DNA from: Bacillota bacterium
Lineage (GTDB): Bacteria > Bacillota > Clostridia > Saccharofermentanales > Fastidiosipilaceae
NCBI GenBank assembly: GCA_023420115.1
Contig: JAEZWR010000029.1
Span: 124,001-188,000 of the forward strand
Reading direction: 5' to 3'
Length of the DNA stretch: 64,000 nt
The notes below the pieces were generated by a model that was not told the origin of the DNA, did not search any database, and was given only the letters and a program-made list of their open reading frames with translations. Position numbers and translations under genes: made by a program. Shown here piece after piece: positions 55,739 to 64,000 of the stretch. The first letter of the stretch is position 1, and each line of letters opens with the position of its first letter.

Positions 55739-56208
55739 AGATGTTCACTCCCTTCATATCTAAGATAAATATCAATAGATCTTTGTGTACGAAAACACAT
55801 TTGTAAATTTGGTTTAGTAAATCGTAAACGACCTAGTGCTTCATTTTTATCTATTAGATTCATTAGATAAAGTTCAATGGTGTTAAATACTTTGTCGTTA
55901 GCAACCCCACCAATTACAATATCATAATTACTAGTATCTTTTCCTTTACGACACTTGATAATGAAATCTAGCCATTCTGAAGAATAGGTTTCGAATTTTA
56001 AAATTTTGAGTTCCTGATATGCTTGTTCATTAAAGGAATATTTTGAGATAATGCCACATTCTCCACGCAATTTAAATTTTTCACACCATTTTTTTGCCTG
56101 TTCATAGATTGGTGTTACATAAAAGCCAACGCCAAAATCTAGATTTTTTCTAGAATGATTCAAATCTGGTTTTTGAATTTCTAAATAAGAGCCATGATAT
56201 AGAATCAT
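55735..56208 (-). CDS. DUF3990 protein, probable ADP-ribosyltransferase-like toxin
   Basis: 157 residues of the DUF3990 family. It opens MILYHGSYLEIQKPDL and continues DFGVGFYVTPIYEQAKKWCE; the Y-H-G-S and G-x-G-F-Y-x-T motifs match the H and Y elements of H-Y-E ADP-ribosyltransferase folds, and VIGGVANDKVFNTIEL could carry the downstream acidic residue. It overlaps both neighbours by 4 nt (start with DUF3791 stop; stop with the third gene's start), a compact three-gene unit. Toxin function is inference from family shape and gene arrangement. Confidence 0.75.
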   Translation of the reverse strand: MILYHGSYLEIQKPDLNHSRKNLDFGVGFYVTPIYEQAKKWCEKFKLRGECGIISKYSFNEQAYQELKILKFETYSSEWLDFIIKCRKGKDTSNYDIVIGGVANDKVFNTIELYLMNLIDKNEALGRLRFTKPNLQMCFRTQRSIDIYLRYEGSEHL

Positions 56209-56444
56209 TGATTGCTCCTCTTCTCTTCTATTAAATTAACTACTTCATTTATTATATAGTCTTTGTCCTGAGTGTGAAGAATTTCGTAAGCTGGTATGAT
56301 GTAACTGTTTAAGATATTGTCTTTTTGGCTCAGCATTTGATAAATATCTTTGCCATTTTTACCAAGCTTCGTTGCTGTATTTTCTATACAAAATATTACA
56401 AATTCTAGTTCATCTATATTATTTATAGCAGTATTTTTTGACAT
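56205..56444 (-). CDS. DUF3791 protein, first gene of the cassette
   Basis: 79 residues. ELEFVIFCIENTATKLGKNG and YIIPAYEILHTQDKDYIINEV are the two recognisable stretches of DUF3791. It begins with a good ribosome site on the minus strand (AGGAGG at about 56451-56456) and overlaps the DUF3990 gene by 4 nt. DUF3791 and DUF3990 genes commonly sit together; it is the likely antitoxin or regulatory partner. Confidence 0.78.
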   Translation of the reverse strand: MSKNTAINNIDELEFVIFCIENTATKLGKNGKDIYQMLSQKDNILNSYIIPAYEILHTQDKDYIINEVVNLIEEKRSNQ

Positions 56445-56508
56445 CTTTATACCTCCTCACTACAAGATTAATTATGGATTTATAGATGATAGAGGTCAAC
56501 TTTATAGA

Positions 56509-56571
56509 TTAGAGCCTAGGGGGCTTTTTAGACTTATTATGAAATTGATTATTTATTATGGTATTCAGAAG
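56509..56571 (+). repeat. 63-bp direct repeat, right copy
   Basis: Second copy, 1020 bp from the left one. It holds only the right arm of the terminator and a stranded copy of the last codons (SEYHNK and stop, minus strand) with unrelated sequence beyond. Confidence 0.9.
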
Positions 56572-56877
56572 CGAGTATGCGAGTGTATATTTATTGGAAT
56601 TATGATTTATCATAGGAAATTTTTCTCTAAGGTTTCTCAAGAGAGAAAAAAATGATAAATAATAGTTGCTTGCTTACTCCTGTTTGCTGGCAAAATTAAA
56701 CAATAGTAAATATGTTGTAAAATTTTATCTATTTTAAGAGCAATATAAGCAAAAATAACATTTAAAATATTTATAAAACTATAGAATTTGTTCAATTTGC
56801 ATAGTATAATTGCCACATTAGGGTAAAAATTATTAGTGTTTTTACTAGTCTTAGGTTAGAGCAGGAGGGCTTCATTT
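56572..56877 (+). other. Intergenic region before the EF-G-like gene
   Basis: AT-rich, no supportable gene. TATAAT at 56805-56810 is a likely -10 for the next gene; AGGAGG at about 56864 is its ribosome site. Confidence 0.45.
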
Positions 56878-58956
56878 ATGCAAGCTTACACGGCAGATAA
56901 GATCCGCAATATAGCGGTAATGGGACACAGTGGTTCAGGTAAATCCAGTTTGATCGAGGCAATTTTATTTAATACAAAATCTATCGATCGTATGGCCAAG
57001 CCTAACGAGGGTTCCTTGACCATGGACTTTGATCAAGAAGAAGCACGTCGTCATATAACGATAAATTCTTCTGCTGCCGCCTGTGAATGGAAGAATCATA
57101 AATTTAATTTTATTGATACACCAGGTGACTTTGACTTTATGGGTGAAGTGATGAGTGCACTTCACGTTGTAGGTTCTGGGTTGATTTGTGTTAATGCCAA
57201 GGCAGGACGAGAAGTTGGAGTTGAGAAATCAGTCAGATATGCGAAAAAAGAAAATGTTCCAGTCAGTTTTTTCGTTAACCGTTTAGATGAAGAAAATGCT
57301 GATTTTGATGCAACAATAGAAAGTCTTAAGGAAAATTATGGCCGTGGTGTGACACCATTTATGATTCCAATTTATGATAATAGAAAATTTGTTGGCTTCT
57401 ATGATGTTGTTAATGAATGTGCATATCATTTTGAAAGTAATGGAGCATTGAAATTAACTCAAGCTCCTGCTGACGTTGTTTCTCAGGCCGAGACATATAA
57501 GGAGCAGTTGATTGAGCAGGCTGCTGAGAGTGACGACGAGCTGATGATGAAGTATTTTGACGGCGAGGACTTGACGGATGAAGAATTCATAACTGGTTTG
57601 CGCAAGAGAATTTTCGAAGGCTTGCTTACTCCTGTATGGTGTGGCTCTGCTACTCAGAATTTAGGTATTGAATATTTATTGGATCAAATGGGTGCGTATT
57701 TGCCTAGTTCATCTGAGAAGAAACCAGTTCATGCGACAAATAAGAATGGCGAAGAATTGTTGCTTGCCTGTGATAATAATGGTCCTTTGGCAGCTTATGT
57801 ATTTAAGACTATAGCTGACCCCTTTGTAGGTAAGATTTCATATTTCAGAGTATATTCAGGCACATTAAAGTCAGATCATGTAGCATATAACCCCAGATGT
57901 GATAAGGAAGAACGTCTAAATAATATGTTCTTTATGGTCGGCAAGAAACAGATTCCAGTTACAGAGATTTCTGCTGGAGATATTGGTGCCTTTACCAAAC
58001 TTGCTAATACAATGACAGGAGATACCTTGTGCGATAAATCCACATCATTAGAGCTTGATCCTGTTGAATTACCACAGCCATATATGACTCTTGCCATCTA
58101 TCCAGAGAAGCAAGGTGAAGAAGACAAGTTAGCACAGAGTTTGGCTAAACTCCATGAAGAAGATCCTACATTTAGATTTGGCAATAATCCAGAGACCAAG
58201 CAGATGACAATCTCAGGTTTAGGTGAGATGCAAATTGATGTTATAGTTTCTAAACTTAAGAATAAATATAAAGTATCAGCTTTGACCGAAGAGGCTAAGG
58301 TTCCATTCCGTGAAATGATTCGCAAAAAGGTCAAGGCTCAAGGTAGACACAAGAAACAGACTGGTGGCCATGGACAATTTGCTGACGTATGGATTGAATT
58401 TGAACCCAATATGGACAGTGAGGAACTTGTATTTGAGGAGAAGGTTTTTGGTGGTGCAGTTCCCAAGGCTTATTTCCCAGCAGTTGAGAAGGGCTTGACC
58501 GAGGCTGTACAAGAGGGTGTTTTAGCTGGATATCCAGTTGTCAATCTCAAGGCGACACTAGTTGATGGTTCATACCATGATGTTGACTCATCTGAAATGG
58601 CATTTAAGATTGCTGCACATTTAGCATACAAAAATGGACTTGAGCAGGCCAACCCAGTACTTATGGAACCATATAGCAGTGTCAAGGTTTATTGTCCTGA
58701 CGATGTTATGGGCGATATTATGGGAGATATCAATAAACGCCGTGGAAGAATTTTGGGTATAGAACCGAGAGAAGAATACAATATTGTTTCGGCAGAAGTG
58801 CCCAGTAGTGAGATGAGTAGATACGCGACAGATCTTCGTTCCATGACCCAAGGTAGAGGCTTCTTCTCTATGGAATTCGTACGTTATGAGCAGATGCCAG
58901 AAGCGAATGCCAAGAAAGTTATTGAAGAGGCACAGAAGAAAAAATCTAAAGAGTAA
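56878..58956 (+). CDS. Elongation factor G-like GTPase (EF-G paralogue)
   Basis: 692 residues with all five EF-G domains. G1 is GHSGSGKSS (canonical EF-G AHIDAGKTT), G2 HITI, G3 DTPGDFDF (canonical DTPGHVDF) and G4 NRLD (canonical NKxD). Domain IV has GGHGQFADVWIEF and domain V ends DLRSMTQGRGFFSMEF. These variations place it in the EF-G-2 / EF-G-like branch rather than the housekeeping fusA, which is usually beside rpsL and rpsG. The G3 histidine that activates water is Asp here. Role in translation unclear. Strong AGGAGG site and terminator; monocistronic. Confidence 0.9.
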   Translation: MQAYTADKIRNIAVMGHSGSGKSSLIEAILFNTKSIDRMAKPNEGSLTMDFDQEEARRHITINSSAAACEWKNHKFNFIDTPGDFDFMGEVMSALHVVGSGLICVNAKAGREVGVEKSVRYAKKENVPVSFFVNRLDEENADFDATIESLKENYGRGVTPFMIPIYDNRKFVGFYDVVNECAYHFESNGALKLTQAPADVVSQAETYKEQLIEQAAESDDELMMKYFDGEDLTDEEFITGLRKRIFEGLLTPVWCGSATQNLGIEYLLDQMGAYLPSSSEKKPVHATNKNGEELLLACDNNGPLAAYVFKTIADPFVGKISYFRVYSGTLKSDHVAYNPRCDKEERLNNMFFMVGKKQIPVTEISAGDIGAFTKLANTMTGDTLCDKSTSLELDPVELPQPYMTLAIYPEKQGEEDKLAQSLAKLHEEDPTFRFGNNPETKQMTISGLGEMQIDVIVSKLKNKYKVSALTEEAKVPFREMIRKKVKAQGRHKKQTGGHGQFADVWIEFEPNMDSEELVFEEKVFGGAVPKAYFPAVEKGLTEAVQEGVLAGYPVVNLKATLVDGSYHDVDSSEMAFKIAAHLAYKNGLEQANPVLMEPYSSVKVYCPDDVMGDIMGDINKRRGRILGIEPREEYNIVSAEVPSSEMSRYATDLRSMTQGRGFFSMEFVRYEQMPEANAKKVIEEAQKKKSKE

Positions 58957-58994
58957 AGTAGGGAAACAAAGTTTGTCGCTTTGATTATCTGAAG

Positions 58995-59036
58995 AAAAGA
59001 CCACTTAGGTTAAAAATCCTAAGTGGTCTTTTTTAG
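58995..59036 (+). terminator. Rho-independent terminator after the EF-G-like gene
   Basis: Perfect 15-bp stem AAAAGACCACTTAGG / CCTAAGTGGTCTTTT, 8-nt loop, T-run; it can also act for the convergent CBS gene. Confidence 0.95.
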
Positions 59037-59095
59037 AAGATAAATTTGGTTTGTGTAATTTAATTAATTTAGTTATAAACTTGAAATTTTAATGT

Positions 59096-59545
59096 TTACA
59101 TTCTTACACCTGAATTTTTGCTGACAAAATTGGCTCCGGAGCGATGTTTAATATATTCTGTGCCGAGACGTTTAATTAGATCTCGACGTTTGATTATGCC
59201 CATAAAGTAGCCACGATCATCGGTTACAGGTACATAGTTGCTATTTAGTATTCTCAAATATAATTCTTCAAACGTTGCTCTGACTGTTATCGCACCCTTG
59301 GGATCATTTTTAACTATTTCCATTATATTTATATTTTCTAGATCGGACATACTATAGTTGTGCTCTGCTATGAAATATAGAAAGTCCCCTTCGCTAATAT
59401 TGGCTAGATATACACCGTCAACTGATAGTATAGGAACATTTGAATATTTGTGTTGTTTAAGTCGTTCTATAGCCTGTCTGACGCTATAATTTTCATACAT
59501 GTATACAAGGTCATTTTTCGGTGTTATTAATTGGACAATGTTCAA
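59096..59545 (-). CDS. CBS-domain pair protein
   Basis: 149 residues forming one Bateman module: CBS1 ~10-65 (NYSVRQAIERLKQHKYSNVP ... then GDFLYFI) and CBS2 ~80-130 (VRATFEELYLRILNSNYVPV ... IIKRRDLIKRLG). No fused effector domain, similar to stand-alone CbpB/DarB-type sensors that bind adenine nucleotides or c-di-AMP. A clear GGAGG site lies upstream on the minus strand. Ligand and partner unknown. Confidence 0.88.
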   Translation of the reverse strand: MNIVQLITPKNDLVYMYENYSVRQAIERLKQHKYSNVPILSVDGVYLANISEGDFLYFIAEHNYSMSDLENINIMEIVKNDPKGAITVRATFEELYLRILNSNYVPVTDDRGYFMGIIKRRDLIKRLGTEYIKHRSGANFVSKNSGVRM

Positions 59546-59682
59546 TTATTTACCTCCTGATATAAATATATTTTACTTGTATATAAATTTTAATTGCTAT
59601 AAATTTCTCTAAATCCTTAAAGAATTATATATTTTTACTCACTTGAGAAGAATTGCCGGGCAAAATGAGAAAATCTGCAAAT

Positions 59683-59728
59683 AATAAACAAAAAATAAGC
59701 ATATTTATTTTGTGTTTATTGATATAAT
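59683..59728 (+). promoter_or_regulatory. Promoter with large palindrome before the PfkB kinase gene
   Basis: AATAAACAAAAAATAA and TTATTTTGTGTTTATT (59683-59720) form a near-perfect inverted repeat directly upstream of TATAAT at 59723-59728, covering the -35 region. An operator for a sugar-responsive repressor is plausible. Confidence 0.5.
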
Positions 59729-59825
59729 ACACAAACAAAGAGCAGAAACAAAGAGCAAAATTGCTTCGCTTCTTTTTATTTAATTAATCTTTATATTTCA
59801 TTAACAGAGGAGGAGGTCAGGTGAG

Positions 59826-60860
59826 GTGATAGAGTTTTTTAATAAACCGAGGATGATTAATATTTGCTTCAATCCTGCAATGGATATACATATTTATCTG
59901 AGTGATTTTTATCTCGGCAGCGAACGCAGAGCGAAAGATATAAGTAGTCAGCTAGGTGGTAAAGGTCTTAACCTTGCCCGATATTTTTCGGCACTTTCTC
60001 AGAGAGCCAAGCATATAATTTCCTTGCCGAGCAACTCAAAGGACTTGATTGTTGAACAGTGTCGCAAATATATTGGTTCAGTAACTTTTATGGAGACTAA
60101 CGCTCCTCTTAGGCAGAATTATACACTTCATGAGGATAGTGGACGCGAGACCAGATTGATTGACGATCGCTTCATTTGGTCTGAAAATGAGTTCAATAAA
60201 CATTGTAAGCAGATTGTTGATATAGTTAGGACAAATGATCTAGTTATAATTAGTGGCCGTTTTCCAAGTGGTGTCAGCGAGAAGCTTATTATGGATTTTG
60301 TATCTGAACTAAATTCTCTAGGTGCCTATCTTGTTATAGATAGTAAGTCTTTCACAATAGATATGCTCAGGAAAACTAAACCCCTACTCATTAAACCCAA
60401 TTATGATGAGGCTAGAGAACTTTTGAAATCAGAGGATAAAATGCTTGCCCCTGATAAAAATAAAAGGAACGAGTCAGAGGCTAAAATTGAGCCTGAGCTT
60501 AGAGATATGGTGGTAAATTTAATAAAGTATTCTGGTGCTAGAAATGTTCTTCTCAGCGCTAGTGAAGATGGTCTTCTTTTTTGTGATGGAAAAGAGATTT
60601 TTTGGGCGCGAGTTCCAGAGATTAAGGTTCGTTCTACTATTGGTGCAGGAGACATGAGTTTGGCTGTTTTTTTATCTGGAATGATTCAGAATTCAAATCA
60701 AGATAAGATAGGAGAGATTCTAAGGAGAGCTGCAGCCACAGCGACAGCCTATTGCCAGCATGTCGATGATAATTTGCCAAGTATGCTAGAGATTTCTAGT
60801 ATTTTAAAAGGAAGCACAGTAGTTAGAGAGCCGTTGATTAATTCTATTGACAAGTCTTAG
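59826..60860 (+). CDS. PfkB-family sugar-phosphate kinase (1-phosphofructokinase-like)
   Basis: 344 residues. Family marks: ICFNPAMDIHIYL at the N-terminus, GGKGLNLARYFSAL (substrate-binding glycines), IISGRFPSGVS, LLIKPNYDEARELL, and the catalytic/anion-hole RSTIGAGDMSLAVF. These fit the 1-phosphofructokinase/tagatose-6-phosphate kinase group (LacC/FruK). It carries an insert of about 20 charged residues after the KPNYDEA motif and uses a GTG start behind an AGGAGGAGG site. No PTS gene is adjacent, so the sugar is unknown. Confidence 0.88.
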   Translation: MIEFFNKPRMINICFNPAMDIHIYLSDFYLGSERRAKDISSQLGGKGLNLARYFSALSQRAKHIISLPSNSKDLIVEQCRKYIGSVTFMETNAPLRQNYTLHEDSGRETRLIDDRFIWSENEFNKHCKQIVDIVRTNDLVIISGRFPSGVSEKLIMDFVSELNSLGAYLVIDSKSFTIDMLRKTKPLLIKPNYDEARELLKSEDKMLAPDKNKRNESEAKIEPELRDMVVNLIKYSGARNVLLSASEDGLLFCDGKEIFWARVPEIKVRSTIGAGDMSLAVFLSGMIQNSNQDKIGEILRRAAATATAYCQHVDDNLPSMLEISSILKGSTVVREPLINSIDKS

Positions 60861-60973
60861 AAATATTAGAGTAACATTTCTTCTCGAAATAGCAGAAAGT
60901 TAGGATTAAATATTACAAAGTTTCAGTGTGAAACTTTCAAGAGTTTGTATATACAATTATATTAGTTTACAAA

Positions 60974-61019
60974 AGCACTCTCGCGCCTGAGATATATCGG
61001 ATGGAGGGTGCTTTTTTTG
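60974..61019 (+). terminator. Rho-independent terminator after the kinase
   Basis: AGCACTCTC (60974-60982) / GAGGGTGCT (61004-61012), one G-U pair, followed by TTTTTTT. Confidence 0.9.
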
Positions 61020-61180
61020 TATTTTGACCATTATTTTTTTAGATTTTGACGTGTTTTTTTACAGACGTATTTCAAAAATATGTCTAAAATAAGAGGGTGT
61101 GTAGAATTTTGCGTACAGTTAAAATTATTTGAATTTGATAAAGTGTAAAAATATATTTTCTTGTGTTTTGGAGGCTCTCT
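61020..61180 (+). other. Short AT-rich leader before the GLUG-repeat gene
   Basis: No gene. GGAGG at 61170-61174 is the ribosome site for the GTG at 61181; the promoter is not clear. Confidence 0.4.
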
Positions 61181-64000
61181 GTGAGTTTTGGAAAGTCGAA
61201 AAAGTCTGCTTATGATAATAAAGTTGAAATTGGTATATCTAAACAAGAACTTCTCAAACGTCTTCGTGAGGAGAAGCTTCGCCGCGAAAATTTAAGGAAT
61301 AAGATAGATAATGTTGATGAACAGGGAGCTGCTTTGGAGCTTCCTAATCTCGATGAGCTGCCTAGTTCTGAACTTAAGAACGAGAATGAAGGTAGTGGGA
61401 TTATCGATAAACTTAGTACTGATAGGGATAATGAAAATGCGGCTAAAAGTGAAATTGCCGGGCTTGGTATAAGTTCAGAAGAAAGTAGAGATAACGATGA
61501 TATAGTTTCCGCAGAGAAGATGACTGAACTAGAACTTCAGGGTGAATTAAAGAATGATTTCAAGACAGAAGTAACTATTACAGACGATGCGAGAGATGAT
61601 AGCGAAGAAAAAAATATAGATGAGTTCAATAAAGACGAGTTTAATAATGTCGAAACTAGTGATGATGACTTCAGTTCTGGCAAGTCTGAGCAGACAGTAG
61701 AAGATAGTGATCATGAAGATAATAGTGAGTATGAGAGCGATAGTGAGAGTGCTGGTGAGAGAGTTAGTGAGAGTGCCAGCGAAGATGAGGACGCAGATAA
61801 AGATGAGGAGAAAGAGCTCTCAGGTCTAAAAGAAAAAATTGCTGGATTATGGACTGCAGCAAAGGCCTCAAGTCCGAAAAGAGAGAAAAATGACGGTGTA
61901 AGTGAAGATAATAAAAAAGAGTATGATGAGAATGAGTTAGTCGAATGGGATAATAATTTTGACTGGAGTTCGATTCCTAAATACATTTGGATTATATCGG
62001 CTCTTCTTGTTAGCAGTATAGCAATCTTTATTGTTGTTACTCAGTACACGCTTCATCAAGGAAATAGTAGACTTTCCAACTTCAATGTTCGCTCTATAAA
62101 TGATAGTGAGTATATTGAAGAAGATGATGAGTTGTCATATGACATTGATATGAATGCAGCTTCATTCATATCTTTTGAAGAGTACGAGGCGGATAATTTT
62201 ATTAGTAATGTGCCTAAGTCAAGTGAGGAGGAGAAAGAAGAGGATAAGAACACTGCTTCTGATTCTGAGTCCAGTGATAAGAAACCCGAATATAGTCTTA
62301 AAGGTAAGGGTAGTGAGGAAGATCCATATCTAATTAGTTCTGCAAATGACCTAGTATATATTTCTGAACAGATCGAAGCGAGAAGTAGAAAGGACCAATT
62401 TAGACAAGCTTATTTCAAACAAACTGCAGATATAACAATAAATGATTTTACTGCTGATAGCATAGATAAGGTGTATAGCGGTGAAGAAAGAGCAAAATAT
62501 AATTGGAAGCCTATCGGAAGTAGCAGCAAGCCTTTTGCGGGGCATTATGACGGTGATGGACATAAGATTTCTGGCCTTTACTACGAATTGGATGCTAGTA
62601 ACAGTGGCAGGACTGTGTTCGCTGGGCTTTTTGCCGCTATCAACAATGCTGAAATTAAGAATATAACCATAGAGTCTGCTGTTATGCTTGCCAAGGGACA
62701 CAAGGCAGTAGGGATTCTTGCTGGTTTAGCTAGCAATGCTAGTACTATTGACAATGTCAAGATAAATGGTTTGGTAGAGAGTGATGGTGTTGCAGCGGGT
62801 TTTATAGGAAAAGTTTTAGGGCAGATGACAAATGTCAGAGCAGCGAAGCTCGAGTTTTCTGGCAAGGTATCATCCCTTAATTCTGAAACTAGTAAGATTG
62901 AGGATGAGTCTGAATTTGACGAGACGGATTCAGAAGATGATACATATGGTAATGGAAGTAGTGAAGTTGTAAAAAAAGATAGGCTGCATTTGGCGGCAGC
63001 TTTTGCGGCTGAGGCTGAGGGCTTAGATTTGACTGAATTCAAAAATTCAGGGGAGATATATTCCGTGGGAACAGCGGCTGGGGCTATTGCGAATTTGGCG
63101 ATAAGTTCTGAGCAGAATGTGAGTAAGTTAGAGAATAATGGAATAATATATGCTTGGGGCGATGCTGCTGGACTTATAGGAAGTATAGATTCTTCTGCTA
63201 CATATAGATTGACGCTTGCTGATAGTGTTAATAGGGGTGAAGTGCGGGCTAATAATAGGGCTGCTGGAGTCGTGTCGACTATAAGTCTTTATGAGTCAAA
63301 TGAACAAGCTAGTAATTTGGAACTTAATAATAATCGCAATGAGGCTGAAATTAGGGCGCCAAAGTCCGCTGGTATTGCTAGTCGAGTTCTTATTTCCGAT
63401 GGCCAGTATTTAACAGTTAATGGAAATACTAACGCCGCAAAAATTGTAGGTAGAAAATTAGCTTCTGCTATCGTTGCTGACTTTTCTTCAGTCGGTGGTT
63501 TTGCGACTATCATTAGCAATGTTAATGAAGATAGTGGTCATATCTCAACTGTACTTACAGACGGGAGATTTTTACATGGAATTTCTTCTGGTCTTATTTC
63601 TCGCCTAACTTTCAATGTTAATGAAGTTTATTCAGGCATGAGAATAGTCAATAATAGAAATTATGGGCAAGTAAGTTCAGCCAAAACAGCGGCCGCTTTG
63701 ATAGGTGAAAGTAGTTTAAGGATTAATGCGGGAGAGTTAAAAGACGAGGATAAATTGAGACTGGAGATAGGGCAGAATATTAATTTTGGTCAGATAAAGA
63801 ATGCTCACTACATCTCAGGCTTGATTGGTCCTTTTGATATTTTGAGTGGTCAGAATTATTTTGATGAGCTTAGAAAAAAGAACAAGCCTCTAGTTGTGAT
63901 AAGAGATAATGCTGTATATGGTAGTCTGAAGAATGAGATTTATGAATCAAAAAATTATATGGTTGGGCTATATTTTGGTCCTAAGTTGAGTTTTTCAGCG
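61181..64000 (+). CDS. Type II membrane protein with GLUG-like repeats, cut by the window end
   Basis: Open for 940 codons from a GTG start with GGAGG 6 nt upstream; no stop before base 64000. Residues 1-260 are very acidic, Ser/Asp/Glu-rich and cytoplasmic, with a basic start (KQELLKRLREEKLRR). One membrane helix lies near residues 266-290 (YIWIISALLVSSIAIFIVV). The outside region contains EEDPYLISSANDLVYIS and several GLUG-like turns (AGLFAAINNAEIKNITIES; VGILAGLASNASTIDNVKI; AAGFIGKVLGQMTNVRA), the beta-helical repeat found in M26 peptidases and surface proteins. No signal peptide or peptidase motif is visible so far. A long surface-exposed beta-helix protein is likely. Confidence 0.82.
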   Translation, partial: MSFGKSKKSAYDNKVEIGISKQELLKRLREEKLRRENLRNKIDNVDEQGAALELPNLDELPSSELKNENEGSGIIDKLSTDRDNENAAKSEIAGLGISSEESRDNDDIVSAEKMTELELQGELKNDFKTEVTITDDARDDSEEKNIDEFNKDEFNNVETSDDDFSSGKSEQTVEDSDHEDNSEYESDSESAGERVSESASEDEDADKDEEKELSGLKEKIAGLWTAAKASSPKREKNDGVSEDNKKEYDENELVEWDNNFDWSSIPKYIWIISALLVSSIAIFIVVTQYTLHQGNSRLSNFNVRSINDSEYIEEDDELSYDIDMNAASFISFEEYEADNFISNVPKSSEEEKEEDKNTASDSESSDKKPEYSLKGKGSEEDPYLISSANDLVYISEQIEARSRKDQFRQAYFKQTADITINDFTADSIDKVYSGEERAKYNWKPIGSSSKPFAGHYDGDGHKISGLYYELDASNSGRTVFAGLFAAINNAEIKNITIESAVMLAKGHKAVGILAGLASNASTIDNVKINGLVESDGVAAGFIGKVLGQMTNVRAAKLEFSGKVSSLNSETSKIEDESEFDETDSEDDTYGNGSSEVVKKDRLHLAAAFAAEAEGLDLTEFKNSGEIYSVGTAAGAIANLAISSEQNVSKLENNGIIYAWGDAAGLIGSIDSSATYRLTLADSVNRGEVRANNRAAGVVSTISLYESNEQASNLELNNNRNEAEIRAPKSAGIASRVLISDGQYLTVNGNTNAAKIVGRKLASAIVADFSSVGGFATIISNVNEDSGHISTVLTDGRFLHGISSGLISRLTFNVNEVYSGMRIVNNRNYGQVSSAKTAAALIGESSLRINAGELKDEDKLRLEIGQNINFGQIKNAHYISGLIGPFDILSGQNYFDELRKKNKPLVVIRDNAVYGSLKNEIYESKNYMVGLYFGPKLSFSA

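Noticed and set aside
56350..56655. 101-codon plus-strand frame across the right 63-bp repeat
   Set aside because: It is antisense to the DUF3791 gene, lacks a ribosome site and resembles no family.
56878..58956. Tetracycline-resistance ribosomal protection protein
   Set aside because: Domain IV and G motifs fit the EF-G-2-like branch; there are no features typical of TetM/TetO.
1..64000. CRISPR arrays, tRNA or rRNA genes, insertion sequences
   Set aside because: No regularly spaced repeats with unique spacers, no tRNA-like cloverleaf with a GGTTCGA arm, and no transposase-like proteins were found on either strand by eye.

Overview
The window looks like the chromosome of a low-GC, Gram-positive, probably host-associated anaerobe of the Bacillota (Clostridia or Tissierellia grade). 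The evidence is AT-rich intergenic DNA, strong GGAGG ribosome sites, many rho-independent terminators, a CtsR-controlled clp operon, oligoendopeptidase F, a DivIC/FtsB-type division protein, and three very large wall-anchored proteins with sortase signals. No rRNA, tRNA, CRISPR array, insertion sequence or phage gene was recognised. The genus cannot be named from the sequence alone.

Layout. 1-3082 (minus): a selenium cluster, selD - yedF-like - DUF3343 - class V aminotransferase (cut by the window edge). 3218-6759: an iron/haem/cobalamin-type ABC importer whose binding protein is secreted but has no lipobox. 6911-12598: three ABC exporter half-transporters, one alone and two overlapping, with no recognisable cargo. 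12809-16361 (minus): a DEDDh exonuclease with a long linker and a zinc ribbon, and an AAA/DUF4143 ATPase. 16779-21761: a low-molecular-weight phosphatase, then ctsR-mcsA-clpC behind a textbook CtsR operator but without mcsB. 22073-26309: a zinc-ribbon membrane protein, a decayed chorismate mutase/prephenate dehydratase, a cysteine hydrolase and an anchored protein of unknown function. 26726-31511: a transglutaminase-like protein coupled to a cytoplasmic GH35 beta-galactosidase. 31840-35193: a DUF1542-repeat adhesin. 35404-38626: two adjacent probable pseudoenzymes, one an alpha/beta-hydrolase fold and one CbiA-like. 38964-42593: YtxH and DUF948-like envelope proteins, pepF and a DivIC/FtsB-like protein. 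42788-45909: a DUF1576 membrane protein and nicotinamidase. 46287-55419: two giant adhesins. 55529-56444: a DUF3791/DUF3990 toxin-antitoxin-like cassette bracketed by 63-bp direct repeats. 56878-60860: an EF-G paralogue, a CBS-pair protein and a PfkB sugar kinase. 61181-64000: the start of a GLUG-repeat membrane protein that runs off the window.

Themes. Surface display is heavy: about 11 kb of adhesins carrying three different sorting motifs (IPKTG, VPKTG, LAKTG). Several intact, well-translated genes keep a family fold but lack catalytic residues (CbiA-like, esterase-like, PheA-like), which suggests retained binding or regulatory roles. The clp stress operon appears to have lost its protein-arginine phosphorylation branch: mcsB is absent, one ClpC phosphoarginine-pocket glutamate is replaced, and the neighbouring phosphatase carries the tyrosine-type residue. 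The strongest candidate for a poorly described system is the DUF3990/DUF3791 cassette with its flanking repeats.
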